A stretch of 48,580 nt of DNA from JBJXHG01 sp046160865 (GCA_046160865.1 JBJXHG010000097.1:1-48580); one strand, 5' to 3'. Counted from the stretch's first letter, positions 16,914 through 26,123 are shown. Numbers and translations are program-made. Notes: generated by a model not told the origin, from the letters alone.

Positions 16914-17821
16914 ACCGACGCCTCCATGCGGCGCACGCGGCGCAAGAGGATCGTCCACGCGAGCGCTGCGTAGCCGGCGAGGATCAGCCAGGACCAGCCG
17001 ACGTCCCAGTCCATGCGCGCGCCGAAGCGCTGCGAATGCCCGAACATCTCGGTCGCGACGCGTCGTAGGTTCGCGAGCACGCTGAGCATCAGGAAGTCGC
17101 GGTCGCGCTGGAGGAATGCGAGCAGCGCCGAGATTCCCTGCATCATCGTGAAGAACCCGAACGTCGCGGCCAGCGCGAACGTCTTCTTCGTGCTGAGGCT
17201 CGAGATCGCGAGCACGATGCTCGCGAGGATCGCGATCGACAGCGTGGAGAAGAGCACCGCATCGAGGATCACGTCCCCTTGCTTCGTCACGAACGACCAT
17301 TCGGGCGACGAGAACGCCGCGATCGTGCAGATGATCAGGCAGGGGACGAGGAACGCGAACGAGCCGTAGAAACAGAGCGCGAGGAACTTCGCGAGCGCGT
17401 AGTCGAGCACGGACAGCGGCCGCGCGAAGTAGAGCTGGTGCGCGGACAGACGCCGGTCGTCGGCGATCAACCCCGACCCGTACCAGCCGAGCACGACGAG
17501 CACGAAGAAGCTCATCGCGAGGTTGAACTCGACGAACAGGCTGCGCACTTCGATCAGCTTGCCGACCATGCCGCCCATCGGTGCCACCGCGGCCGCGCCG
17601 GGGGCGACGCGCGTGATCTCGTTCGATTCGAGCACGAACTTGAAGTACACGATGAACGACAGGATCACCGCGGCGATGTACGAGGGCGCGAAGAAGAAAA
17701 GCGGCCACTTCTGCTTGAAGCCCGTGCGGATCGAGAGCTGCGTCAACGGCCACGCTCGGAACCGGCGCGCGCGTAGCTCGCCTGCGAACGGTCGGTAGAC
17801 CTCGGTGTTCGTGACTGCCAT
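16910..17821 (-). CDS. ABC-2 type transporter permease (first pair)
   Basis: 303 residues from the ATG at 17821, which shares one base with the stop of the preceding ATPase (TGATG). About six membrane segments: WPLFFFAPSYIAAVILSFIVYF, NLAMSFFVLVVLGWYGSGLI, the ABC-2 stretch DRRLSAHQLYFARPLSVLDYALAKF, and a final WSWLILAGYAALAWTILLRR. The second large hydrophilic loop faces the periplasm. It pairs with the ATPase encoded immediately upstream. The gene ends GAGGCGTCGGTTTGA, providing both the Shine-Dalgarno and the overlap for the next gene's TTG start. Confidence 0.86.
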   Translation of the reverse strand: MAVTNTEVYRPFAGELRARRFRAWPLTQLSIRTGFKQKWPLFFFAPSYIAAVILSFIVYFKFVLESNEITRVAPGAAAVAPMGGMVGKLIEVRSLFVEFNLAMSFFVLVVLGWYGSGLIADDRRLSAHQLYFARPLSVLDYALAKFLALCFYGSFAFLVPCLIICTIAAFSSPEWSFVTKQGDVILDAVLFSTLSIAILASIVLAISSLSTKKTFALAATFGFFTMMQGISALLAFLQRDRDFLMLSVLANLRRVATEMFGHSQRFGARMDWDVGWSWLILAGYAALAWTILLRRVRRMEASV

Positions 17822-18777
17822 CAGCTCGTGTCCCCGCGCGCCGCGAGCTCGGGCCGCGCCATCTCCTCCAAGAAAACCGCCTGCAACGTCGAGCGGATCG
17901 GCGCGATCTCGGTGATCACGGCACCGGACTCGGCCGCGAGCTCGAAGAGGATGTCCGCGTCCGGTGTCGAATCCGGCAAGCGCACGACGAGCGCACCGTC
18001 GGGCTCGTCGGTGACGGCGTGCGACGCCGATGCGAGTCGAGCTCGAAATGCGTGCGCGTCCGGCGCGACGCGCACGCGGAACGCGCGGCCGGACGTCTTC
18101 GTGAGATCCGCGATCGCGCCGCTCTTCTGCACGTGCCCCTGCTTGAGCACTACGACGTCGCGGCACGTGCGCTCGACGTCGGGGAGGAGGTGCGAGCAGA
18201 AGAGGAAGCTCTTGCCTTGTGCGTGGCCGAGGTCGTGCACGAGATCGAGCATGTGACGGCGCGCCTTGGGATCGAGCCCGTTCGTCGGCTCGTCGAGCAA
18301 GAGCAGCGGCGGGTCGTGCACGAGTGCTTGCGCGAGCTTCAACCGCTGCTTCATGCCCGTGGAGTACTCCTCGGTGGAGCGGTAGCGCGCTTCGTCGAGC
18401 CCGACGTAGTCGAGCACCTCGTGTGCGCGTTTCATCGCGTCCTCCTTCGCGAGGCCGCTCAGGCGTCCGAGCGCCGCGGTGAGCTCGACCGCGTTCATGC
18501 GCGGCAAGAGACAGTCGCTCTCGGGCATGTATCCGACGCGGCGGCGCAGCTCGAGACGCTCGGAAGCGCGGCGTGGATTGCAGCCGGCGACGCGCGCTTC
18601 CCCCGCATCCGGCTCGAGGAGGCCGAGCAAGAGCTTGATGAGCGTCGTCTTGCCGGCTCCGTTCGGTCCGAGGAGTCCGACCGGACCGGCCGGAATCGAA
18701 AGCGTGAGCCCGTCGAGCGCGCGCACGCTGCCGTAGCTCTTCGTCAGACCGTGGATCGAGAGGATCGGCTCGTTCAT
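17821..18777 (-). CDS. ABC transporter ATP-binding protein (first pair)
   Basis: 318 residues from the ATG at 18777 (MNEPILSIHGLTKSYG). Walker A GPNGAGKT at 37-44, signature YSTGMKQRLKLAQAL, Walker B LLLLDEPTNGLDP and the H-loop LFCSHLLPDVE are all present, followed by a C-terminal domain of about 100 residues typical of CcmA/NatA-type ATPases. It is the first gene of the operon ATPase-permease-ATPase-permease, probably forming two related exporters or one heteromeric complex. Shares one base with the next gene. Substrate unknown. Confidence 0.9.
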   Translation of the reverse strand: MNEPILSIHGLTKSYGSVRALDGLTLSIPAGPVGLLGPNGAGKTTLIKLLLGLLEPDAGEARVAGCNPRRASERLELRRRVGYMPESDCLLPRMNAVELTAALGRLSGLAKEDAMKRAHEVLDYVGLDEARYRSTEEYSTGMKQRLKLAQALVHDPPLLLLDEPTNGLDPKARRHMLDLVHDLGHAQGKSFLFCSHLLPDVERTCRDVVVLKQGHVQKSGAIADLTKTSGRAFRVRVAPDAHAFRARLASASHAVTDEPDGALVVRLPDSTPDADILFELAAESGAVITEIAPIRSTLQAVFLEEMARPELAARGDTS

Positions 18778-19082
18778 GCGTGGACGAGCGCGCGGTACGC
18801 GGCACACGTGCGATTGTTCTCGTCGCGTGCGGCGAGAACCGAGACGGCGCAGCGCGCGATCGATCGTGTCGGCGGGTTGCTTGCTGCGCGCATGTCGGTT
18901 CCGGTCACGAGTCGGGCGCGGCCCAGCATGCCGAGCGTCGCGGTCGCACGCACGCACGTTCCGATGCGCTGGGCATCCGTGCTACTCGCGAGTCTGCGTG
19001 GGATAGCGACACCCACGCGCGCACCCTACAATCCGCGCGCCCGCGAGCTCCAACCCCGGAGCATGGGCAGAGCGGTGACGGC
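18778..19082. other. Divergent intergenic region
   Basis: 305 bp between the ABC operon (minus) and the molybdoenzyme operon (plus), so it should contain both promoters. An 80-codon minus frame overlaps the ATPase start as ATGA but has no protein-like character. No clear operator was found beyond a short CGATCGATCG palindrome at 18857-18866. Confidence 0.4.
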
Positions 19083-19712
19083 ATGGCAATGAACGACGAC
19101 GCGAACGATCGAGCCGAGCGCCGCAGCGCGTTGTCGCGCCGCGGCTTCCTGAAAGGTGCCGGCGGCGCCGCCGCGAGCGGCGCGCTCGTGCAATCGCTCC
19201 TCGCCGGCACGGCGAGCGCGCAAGCTCGAGAGGTCGAGCGCCTCGCGGGCGAGGTCGAGCTCGTGCTCGACGTCAACGGCGAGCCGCGCACGGTGAAGGT
19301 GGAGCCGCGGACGACGTTGCTCGACACGCTGCGGGATCGCTGCGAGCTGACTGGCACGAAGCTCGTCTGCGATCGCGGCAATTGCGGGGCGTGCACGGTG
19401 CTCGTCGACGGCGAGCCGGCGTACGCTTGCATGCTGCTCGCGGCCGATCTGCGCGGCCGCAAAGTGCGCACGATCGAGGGCGAGGGCACGCCCGAATCGA
19501 TGTCGGCGTTGCAGGCGGCATTCGTCGAGCGCGACGCTTCGATGTGCGGCTTCTGCACACCGGGCTTCGTGATGGCGCTGACCGCGTGCCTCGCGAAGAA
19601 GCCGGGCGCGAGCCTCGACGACATCAAGAGCGGCTGCGCCGGCAACCTGTGCCGCTGCGGCACCTATCCGCACATCTTCGACGCGGCGCTGCAAGTCGCA
19701 CGGGGTCGCTGA
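19083..19712 (+). CDS. Molybdenum hydroxylase 2Fe-2S subunit with Tat signal (PaoA-like)
   Basis: 209 residues, start ATG at 19083. A twin-arginine signal SRRGFLK at 18-24 followed by a mild hydrophobic stretch and AGTASAQA marks export through Tat. The plant-type 2Fe-2S cluster uses Cys96, 101, 104 and 116. The second cluster uses Cys155, 158, 190 and 192 in CGFC and CAGNLCRCG. This is the small subunit of a xanthine dehydrogenase/aldehyde oxidase-type enzyme that passes electrons from the Mo site. It is followed by the large subunit with one-base overlap and then the FAD subunit. The order and export signal match E. coli PaoABC, a periplasmic aldehyde oxidase. Confidence 0.92.
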   Translation: MAMNDDANDRAERRSALSRRGFLKGAGGAAASGALVQSLLAGTASAQAREVERLAGEVELVLDVNGEPRTVKVEPRTTLLDTLRDRCELTGTKLVCDRGNCGACTVLVDGEPAYACMLLAADLRGRKVRTIEGEGTPESMSALQAAFVERDASMCGFCTPGFVMALTACLAKKPGASLDDIKSGCAGNLCRCGTYPHIFDAALQVARGR

Positions 19713-21967
19713 TGACCCCTGCGCAAGACGCCGCCGGACAAGCTCCGCGCAAGAAGAAGAAGGTCAAGACGGTCCAGGTCGTCGACGGCCACGAGCGGGA
19801 AGTCGAGATCGAGGTCGACGACACCGGTCTCGCTTGGCCGGAGCGCAGCACGCTGCGCCTGTTGAACCACGATCTCCAGCGCATCGACGGTCCGGCGAAG
19901 GTCACCGGTCGCGCGCGCTTCACGCACGACATGCGGCCGCCGGGAGTCGTCTTCGCGCGCTTGCTCTGTTGCCCGTTGCCCGTCGCGAAGGTCACGCTCG
20001 ACTTGGAGGCTGCGCGCAGGGTTCCGGGCGTCCTCGCGGTGATCGCGATCAAGGACGGCCTGACCGACGACACGACGCGCTACCTCGGCCAGCCGGTCGC
20101 GGCCGTCGCGGGCATCACCCCCGACCATGCCGAGGACGGGCTGCGCGCGCTCCTCGCCGCGCCGACCGACAAGCCGCGCTTCGAGCCGAAGCCGTGGGCC
20201 GTGACTGTGGAGCAATCGGTTGCGCCGAACGCGCCGGGGGTGCGTCGCAACGGCAACACGAGCAAGACGACGGACTCGGGCGGTCTCGACCAAGCGGATC
20301 TCGGTAACAAGGGCGCGACCGTCGGTGTCGACGCGACGTACGAGATTCCGGTCCAGCACCACGTGTGTCTCGAGACACACGGCGTCGTCGTGGATTACCG
20401 CGGCGGCGACGAGGCGACGATCTACGCATCGACGCAGGCCACGTTCTCGATCGCCGGTGAAGCCGCCGAGATCCTCGGCCTCGAAGCGAACCGCGTGCGA
20501 GCGGTCGTCGAGCACATGGGCGGAGGATTCGGGTCGAAGTTCGGGCTCGGGGCAGAAGGCAAAGCGGCGTGCTTGCTCGCGAAGGAGCTGAAGCGCCCCG
20601 TGCACTTGATGCTCTCGCGCTCGGACGAGTTCCTGATGGCCGGCAATCGCAGCGGCGGACGCGTGCGCTTGATGGGCGGTATCGAGCCCGACGGCACGCT
20701 CGGCGGCTTGATCGCGCGCGTGTACCGCTTCGGTGGCCTCGGCGCGGGCTCGCACGCAGCGCAGCCGTACATCTACAGCTTCAAAGGACACGCGTCCTCG
20801 GCGAACTCGGTGTTCACGAACACCGACGCGAGCCGCGCGATGCGCGCGCCGGGACATCCGCAGGCGTCCTTCGCGATCGAGTCGTACATCGACGAGCTCG
20901 CTTACGCGGCCGGCCTCGACCCGCTCGAGGTGCGCAAGAAGAACCTGCGCGATCCGGCCTACGCGCGCCAGCTCGACCAAGTCGCGCGTGCGATCGGCTG
21001 GGCCGAGCACCCGCACCGCACGAAACCCGGATCGTCGAACTCCGGCGAGTCGGTCGGCATCGGCTTCGCGATCTCGACGTGGGGCGGCGGCGGCAACGCG
21101 GAGTGCGAGGTCGACGTGCGCATCGAGCGCGACGGCAGCGTCACCGCTTCGGTCGGCACGCAAGATCTCGGCACCGGTACGCGGACGTACGTCGCAGCGA
21201 TCGTCGCCGAGGAATTCGGGCTCGAGCTCGGCCAGGTGCTCGCGCGCATCGGCGACAGCCGGCTCGGCCGCGCGAACGGCTCGGGCGGCAGCACGACGAC
21301 CGCGTCGCTCGCGCCGGCCGTGAAGCACGCCGCGTTCACCGCGCGCGAGAAGCTCGCCGCGCACCTCGCGCCGATCCTGCGCACGAAGCCCGAGCTCGTC
21401 GTCTTCGAGCCCGGCCGCATCTACGACGCGAGCCAGCCGGCCCGCGCGCTCACGTGGACGAACGCGTGCGCGACGCTCGGCTCCGAGGGCCTTTCCGCGC
21501 GCGGCACGTGGCAATCGGATCTCGCCGGCAACGGCGTGCACGGCGCGCAAGCGGCACGGGTCTCCGTCGATCCGTCGACGGGACGCGTGCGCGTGTTGAA
21601 AATGGTCGCGTGCCAAGACTGCGGGCTGCCCATGAACCGCTTGGCGGTGCGCAGCCAGCTCAACGGCGGGATGGTGCAGGCGCTCTCGTACGGTTTGTTC
21701 GAGGAGCGCGTGATCGATCCCGTGCTCGGGGTGGCGCTCAGCGCGAATCTCGAGGACTACAAGATCGCGGGTGCGCTCGAGATCCCCGAGATGATCTCGA
21801 TCATCGACGACGGCGACACGCGCCAAGCCGTCATCGGCATGTCGGAGCCCGCGATCGTGCCGGGCCACAGCGCCATCGCGAACGCCGTGTTCAATGCGTG
21901 CGGCGCGCGCGTCCGCAACCTGCCGCTCACTCCCGACAAGATCCTCACCGCGTTGAAGCGCGTCTGA
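19712..21967 (+). CDS. Molybdenum hydroxylase large subunit (PaoC-like)
   Basis: 751 residues from the ATG at 19712, which overlaps the previous stop (TGATG). Molybdopterin-binding aldehyde oxidase/xanthine dehydrogenase chain: KVTGRARFTHDM near residue 63, GGGFGSKFG at 270-278, RAMRAPGHPQASFAIESYID, and the catalytic Glu712 in GMSEPAIVPGHSAIANAV. It has no export signal of its own, so it probably travels through Tat bound to the small subunit, as in PaoABC. A Lys-rich N-terminal tail (PRKKKKVKTVQVVDGHE) is unusual for the family. It oxidises an aldehyde or N-heterocycle by hydroxylation; the substrate is unknown. Confidence 0.92.
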   Translation: MTPAQDAAGQAPRKKKKVKTVQVVDGHEREVEIEVDDTGLAWPERSTLRLLNHDLQRIDGPAKVTGRARFTHDMRPPGVVFARLLCCPLPVAKVTLDLEAARRVPGVLAVIAIKDGLTDDTTRYLGQPVAAVAGITPDHAEDGLRALLAAPTDKPRFEPKPWAVTVEQSVAPNAPGVRRNGNTSKTTDSGGLDQADLGNKGATVGVDATYEIPVQHHVCLETHGVVVDYRGGDEATIYASTQATFSIAGEAAEILGLEANRVRAVVEHMGGGFGSKFGLGAEGKAACLLAKELKRPVHLMLSRSDEFLMAGNRSGGRVRLMGGIEPDGTLGGLIARVYRFGGLGAGSHAAQPYIYSFKGHASSANSVFTNTDASRAMRAPGHPQASFAIESYIDELAYAAGLDPLEVRKKNLRDPAYARQLDQVARAIGWAEHPHRTKPGSSNSGESVGIGFAISTWGGGGNAECEVDVRIERDGSVTASVGTQDLGTGTRTYVAAIVAEEFGLELGQVLARIGDSRLGRANGSGGSTTTASLAPAVKHAAFTAREKLAAHLAPILRTKPELVVFEPGRIYDASQPARALTWTNACATLGSEGLSARGTWQSDLAGNGVHGAQAARVSVDPSTGRVRVLKMVACQDCGLPMNRLAVRSQLNGGMVQALSYGLFEERVIDPVLGVALSANLEDYKIAGALEIPEMISIIDDGDTRQAVIGMSEPAIVPGHSAIANAVFNACGARVRNLPLTPDKILTALKRV

Positions 21968-21973
21968 TCCTCC

Positions 21974-22960
21974 ATGAAGACGTTCAGCCTGCTGCAGCCG
22001 AAAACGCTCGAGCAAGCCGTGCAGCTGCTCGCATCCAAGGAGGGCAACACGCGGCGCAAGCTCCTCGCGGGCGGCCAAGACTTGCTGACCGAGATGAAGG
22101 AGCACCTCGAGGAGCCCGACGAGCTCGTGAACTTGAAGGGCATTCCGGGCCTCGGCGAGATCGAGGTCGACGCGCTCGGCCACGTGCGCATCGGCGCGCT
22201 GTGCACGATCGCGAAGCTCGCCGACCATCCGATGCTCGCGAAGAGCATGGCCGTGCTCGCGCAAGCCGCGCACTCGATCGCGAGCCCGCAGATCCGCAGC
22301 CAAGGAACCGTCGGTGGCAACCTGTGTCAGCGACCGCGCTGCTGGTACTACCGCACGGAGCACGCGCGGTGCTTGAAGAAGGGCGGCACCGAGTGCTTCT
22401 CGTACGCTGGCCTCAACAAGTACAACGCGATCCTCGGCGGCGGTCCGTCGTACATCGTGCATCCGTCGGATCTCGCGCCGGCGCTGGTCGCGCTCTCCGC
22501 GACGGTCGACGCCACGGGTCCGCGTGGCGCGCGCGCGGTCGACATCGAGAAGTTCTTCACGCTGCCGTCCGAGGGCGAGATCACGCGCGAGACGGTGCTC
22601 GATCCGGACGAGATCTTGACCGCCGTGCGCGTGCCCGCGCCCGCCAGCGGGATGACGAGCACCTACGTGAAGTTCAAGGAGCGCGAGTCGTACGACTTCG
22701 CGCTCGTGTCCGTCGCAGCGTGCGTGTGGAAGGACGGAGACGTCGTGCGCGCTGCGCGCATCGTGCTCGGCGGCGTCGCGCCGATTCCGTGGCGCGTGCC
22801 GGCCGCGGAAAAGCGGCTCGCGGGCGCGAAGCTCGACCGCGCCACGATCGAAGCGGTGGCCGAGGCCGCGCTCGCCGGTGCCGAGCCACTCGCGCAGAAC
22901 GCCTACAAGATCCCGCTCGCGCGCGCGGTCGTCGCGCGTGCGCTCACGATGCTCGCGTAG
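21974..22960 (+). CDS. Molybdenum hydroxylase FAD subunit with 4Fe-4S insertion (PaoB-like)
   Basis: 328 residues; the ATG at 21974 is seven bases after the large-subunit stop. CO dehydrogenase-flavoprotein fold with LLAGGQDLL and SIASPQIRSQGTVGGNL for FAD. Directly after GGNL an insertion carries Cys118, Cys123, Cys133 and Cys141 (NLCQRPRCWYYR, ARCLKKGG, ECF), then GLNKYNAILGGG. PaoB and HcrB have a four-cysteine insertion here that binds a 4Fe-4S cluster, so one is expected. It accepts electrons from the iron-sulfur subunit. No signal peptide, which agrees with co-export with the Tat-tagged subunit. Confidence 0.9.
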   Translation: MKTFSLLQPKTLEQAVQLLASKEGNTRRKLLAGGQDLLTEMKEHLEEPDELVNLKGIPGLGEIEVDALGHVRIGALCTIAKLADHPMLAKSMAVLAQAAHSIASPQIRSQGTVGGNLCQRPRCWYYRTEHARCLKKGGTECFSYAGLNKYNAILGGGPSYIVHPSDLAPALVALSATVDATGPRGARAVDIEKFFTLPSEGEITRETVLDPDEILTAVRVPAPASGMTSTYVKFKERESYDFALVSVAACVWKDGDVVRAARIVLGGVAPIPWRVPAAEKRLAGAKLDRATIEAVAEAALAGAEPLAQNAYKIPLARAVVARALTMLA

Positions 22961-22971
22961 GAGGCGCACTC

Positions 22972-23214
22972 ATGACCGATCCCGCATCGAGGCCGGCCGA
23001 CGACGCTGCGCTCGCGCTGTCGCCCTTCTGCACGCAGCTCCAGAGCAAGAAGCTGTACTTCTTGGGTCGCCCGCCGCTCACCGAGCGCGACGTGCTCGAC
23101 GCGAGCCGGCACTGCTGGTGCCGGCGGACCATGCAGGCGCTCGGTCCCGACGGCGAGGCCGTCGATCCCGCGGATTGCCAGGTCAGCCGGACCTGTTTCG
23201 AGCCGCTCGCGTAG
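22972..23214 (+). CDS. Small cysteine-rich protein of the molybdoenzyme operon
   Basis: 80 residues from the ATG at 22972, with a good GGAGG about eight bases upstream and 11 bases after the FAD-subunit stop, so very likely co-transcribed. The sequence has FCTQLQSKKLYFLGRPP, then HCWCRRTMQALGPDG, and ends DCQVSRTCFEPLA: five cysteines with CxC spacing in the middle. No signal peptide or membrane segment. I do not recognise a named family. The cysteine pattern suggests metal or Fe-S binding, perhaps as an assembly factor or extra electron carrier for the enzyme (inference). Confidence 0.75.
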   Translation: MTDPASRPADDAALALSPFCTQLQSKKLYFLGRPPLTERDVLDASRHCWCRRTMQALGPDGEAVDPADCQVSRTCFEPLA

Positions 23215-23462
23215 CACGCTCCGGGACTCGCGCGTCTCTCACGACACCGCGGCTGCAACGGCGCAACCGCCAGCGTTTGCGGCGTCGAGATCCGTCGCGC
23301 CTCGCCGTGGATTGCGATCGCAGGCAGAGCCCGTGACGCGTCGCGGATCGCACGACGTCGGGCCGGGACGATCGGGCGACTTTCGCGCTCGGCGCCCTTC
23401 CACAAGGAGTCCTGAACGTCGTGCCGCTCGCGTAGACTAGAAGGGCGTCCACGGAGCACATC

Positions 23463-24122
23463 ATGATCGTTCTCGTCGCACTCGCCGCACTCGTCTCGGA
23501 ACCCGCCAGCCCGCGCGGCTGGTACGTCGAAGCGCGCACCGCCGCCGTATTCGCCGGAGCGTGTCATCACGGGGCGCAATCGACGCTGGTCGGGCGCGAC
23601 GCATTGCTCACGTGGCACGTCGACGCGGGCGAGTACGCCGGCGTCGACCTCGCAGGACTCGATGTCGCCGTGCTCGTGCGCGGCAACGCCAACTTGGGAG
23701 AACCTGCGACCGTGCGCGAGTCGTGGATCTTCGTCGAGGATTCCGCCTCGCGCGCGCGCGCCAGCGCGGCAGCGCAATGGCTCGCGCGCCACCACGCGAC
23801 GGCGCTCGGAACCGTGCGCGCGGTGCGACAGGTATCGCTCTCGACCGCGCTCGACGGCGATCGTTACCGCGTGAGTTCGCCGGGCCTCTTCGAGCTCGCC
23901 GGCTCCGCCCTCCCCGATCGTGCGTGCTGCTCGATGCCGCAGCAGGTGTGGTACCGGCCATTCGCAGCGCTCGACGCGCCGCTCGTCGGACTCGACGACG
24001 AATTCCGTGTCACGGCGAAGGAGCTCGGCATCGAGTTCTCGCGACCCGACGAGAACGGTGCGATCCTGGGTTTCTTCGGGGGCGGCTGCGGTTCGAAGTC
24101 GATCCGCGCACCGATCCGCTGA
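23463..24122 (+). CDS. DUF1326-like protein
   Basis: 219 residues from the ATG at 23463. A short hydrophobic start MIVLVALAALVSEPAS may be a weak signal peptide. Stretches GWYVEARTAAVFAGACHHG, LAGLDVAVLVRGNANLG and LPDRACCSMPQQVWYRPF resemble DUF1326 proteins, which share a cysteine-containing beta-rich fold of unknown role. Six bases of a tight link (24122 to the ATG at 24136) suggest co-expression with the next gene. Cysteines (ACHH, ACCSM, GGCGS) hint at metal binding. The family call is moderate. Confidence 0.65.
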   Translation: MIVLVALAALVSEPASPRGWYVEARTAAVFAGACHHGAQSTLVGRDALLTWHVDAGEYAGVDLAGLDVAVLVRGNANLGEPATVRESWIFVEDSASRARASAAAQWLARHHATALGTVRAVRQVSLSTALDGDRYRVSSPGLFELAGSALPDRACCSMPQQVWYRPFAALDAPLVGLDDEFRVTAKELGIEFSRPDENGAILGFFGGGCGSKSIRAPIR

Positions 24123-24135
24123 GCCGCGCCGCCGC

Positions 24136-26022
24136 ATGCGCTCGTATTCGCTGCTCGTCGCGTGTGCTGCCGCGCTCCTCGGCGTCGTGCTGTGGACGTG
24201 GTTCGGCGCGCCGCCGAAGAGCTCACACGAGCGCGCGTCGCAGGCGGTGCAGCCGTCGGATTTCGTCGCCGGGCCCGTGCCGCTCGAGCGCGCCGTCGAT
24301 ACGACGCTCGTCGAGCAGGCCGAGCTCGACGGCGGTGAGGGACTGCGCGTGCGCGAGCTCGGCACGCCGATCCCCGCCGACGTGACGCAGTTGCTCGCCG
24401 TGCGCGGCTCCGTGCTCGACGGGGATACGGCCAAGCCTGTTTCCGGGATCGCGCTGTCGCTCTTGTCGCCGCGCCCGCGCACGAGCGTCGTCGCGACGAA
24501 CGACGACGGTCGGTTTCGCACGGGCCTGGAGCTCGCACCGGGCGTCGTCTCCGTCGTCCACGTCCCTGATCCCGCCGACGTGCGCTACGCCGCGCGCTGG
24601 CGCATCGAGCCCGATCGTTTCGTGCTCCCGCCGGCGGACGCCGGCATCGTTCCGCCGCCGCACGAGGTCGTGTTCTCCGCGCACGCGCCGGAGCGCATCC
24701 TCGAAGCGAGCATTCGCATGCCGGGCGGTGGTCTCGCCGCGGGCGCCGCGGTCTCGCTCGCGCGCGGCCAGCGCGACCAGCGCGGCCACTTCGTCACGGA
24801 ATCGCGCGCGTTCGAGACGGCTGACGAGCTCGGTCGCGTGCGCTTTCCGCTGTTCGGCGACGATGCGTTCGCGGCGTCCGTGCAGATCGAGGCCGAGCTC
24901 TTCGGCGGGCTGACCAGCGAGTTGACGACGCTCGATCCGCCGCTCGTGCTTCGTCCGGTGCGTATCGATCTCTTTCCGGGCGGTGTCGTCTCGGTGCGCA
25001 CGCGCAACGATCTCCTGCGGCCGCTAGCGGGCGTGTCGGTGTGGATCGGGACGCGCGAGGCGGACGGCACCGAACGCGGGCGTGCCGCGGATACGGACGG
25101 ACGGGGCGAGGTCGTGTTCACCGGCTTGCGCAGCGCTTGCTACGAAGTGCGCACCGTGCATCCGCTCACCGGCGAGCGCGTCGTGCGCGAGGTCGAGCTC
25201 GCGCGCGGTGCGCACCAATCGGTCGACATCGGACTCACGCTCGCGCACGTGCGCTTCGCGGCGGGTGGCGTGGTCGTCGACGAGCTCGGCTACCCGCTGC
25301 CGGGAATCGCGGTCGAGGTGTCGGTGCCGGGCGAGGCACCGATCGAGCTCGAGACGGGTCCGGCGGGGCGCTTCGAGTTCTGGACGAAGCCGTGCGCGCG
25401 CGTGGTGGTTTCTGCGGGCACGGGGCTCGGCGACGACGCATACGAGCCGTCCGAGCTCGCGCTCCCGTTCGGATCCGACGGCGTGCGCTTGCGCCGCGTG
25501 CGGACGTACGAGCGCCAGTCGCGCGCGTTCTCGCTGCTCGACGCCGCGAGCGGTGCCGCGATCGAGCGCGCGAGAATCGCGCTCTTCGTCGGCGCGCCGG
25601 GTGCCTCCGAGCGCGGTGTCGCGATCACGAGCGCGCGCGGCGGCGCGGCGCAGCTCGATCTCGTGCTGCGTCCCGACGTTCGATACGCGGTGGATGCTCC
25701 CGGTTATCTACGCGTCGAAGGCGAGCTCGCCGCACTGATCGAGGCGCACGGCAAGGGCCGCGTGCTCGAGCTCGCGCTCGAGGCGGGCTTCGAGCGTTCC
25801 GTCACCGTGCGCGATCGCGTCGGGCGGCGCGCACTCGCGGGCGCGGCGTTTCACGACGGCGCGCGCGGGCTCGGAGTGAGCGGCGAGAACGGCGTGGTCG
25901 TCTTGCGCGCTGCGTCGTGGCCGGCTGCGGTGCGCGTCGAGGCGCCGGGCTACACGACGCAGACGTGGGACCCCGCGGCGGCGCCGTTCCCCGGCGACGT
26001 CATCTGGCTCGAGCCGCTGTAG
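24136..26022 (+). CDS. Carboxypeptidase-regulatory-like domain protein
   Basis: 628 residues from the ATG at 24136. MRSYSLLVACAAALLGVVLWTWFG is a signal anchor or uncleaved signal. The rest is a string of beta-sandwich units of about 85-100 residues of the CarboxypepD_reg-like type: VRGSVLDGDTAKPVSGIALS, VVSVRTRNDLLRPLAGVSVW, AGGVVVDELGYPLPGIAVEV, and a last unit ending VEAPGYTTQTWDP. Such repeats occur in extracellular structural or adhesive proteins. No catalytic residues were noticed. Placed 13 bp after the DUF1326-like gene. Real gene with confidence; binding partner unknown. Confidence 0.82.
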   Translation: MRSYSLLVACAAALLGVVLWTWFGAPPKSSHERASQAVQPSDFVAGPVPLERAVDTTLVEQAELDGGEGLRVRELGTPIPADVTQLLAVRGSVLDGDTAKPVSGIALSLLSPRPRTSVVATNDDGRFRTGLELAPGVVSVVHVPDPADVRYAARWRIEPDRFVLPPADAGIVPPPHEVVFSAHAPERILEASIRMPGGGLAAGAAVSLARGQRDQRGHFVTESRAFETADELGRVRFPLFGDDAFAASVQIEAELFGGLTSELTTLDPPLVLRPVRIDLFPGGVVSVRTRNDLLRPLAGVSVWIGTREADGTERGRAADTDGRGEVVFTGLRSACYEVRTVHPLTGERVVREVELARGAHQSVDIGLTLAHVRFAAGGVVVDELGYPLPGIAVEVSVPGEAPIELETGPAGRFEFWTKPCARVVVSAGTGLGDDAYEPSELALPFGSDGVRLRRVRTYERQSRAFSLLDAASGAAIERARIALFVGAPGASERGVAITSARGGAAQLDLVLRPDVRYAVDAPGYLRVEGELAALIEAHGKGRVLELALEAGFERSVTVRDRVGRRALAGAAFHDGARGLGVSGENGVVVLRAASWPAAVRVEAPGYTTQTWDPAAAPFPGDVIWLEPL

Positions 26023-26123
26023 TCGCAACGGTAGTTGCGCTTCGCCGCGTCGATTCCAGAACGTCTGAGCGCACACGAATGCGCGGCGCGCGGGCAGGTC
26101 GCTGTTGCGGGTGCGGCGCCTAT

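Noticed and set aside
18774..19016. An 80-codon minus-strand ORF overlapping the ABC ATPase start as ATGA
   Set aside because: The overlap looks like coupling, but the translation has no protein-like features or ribosome site, and it sits where the promoter should be.
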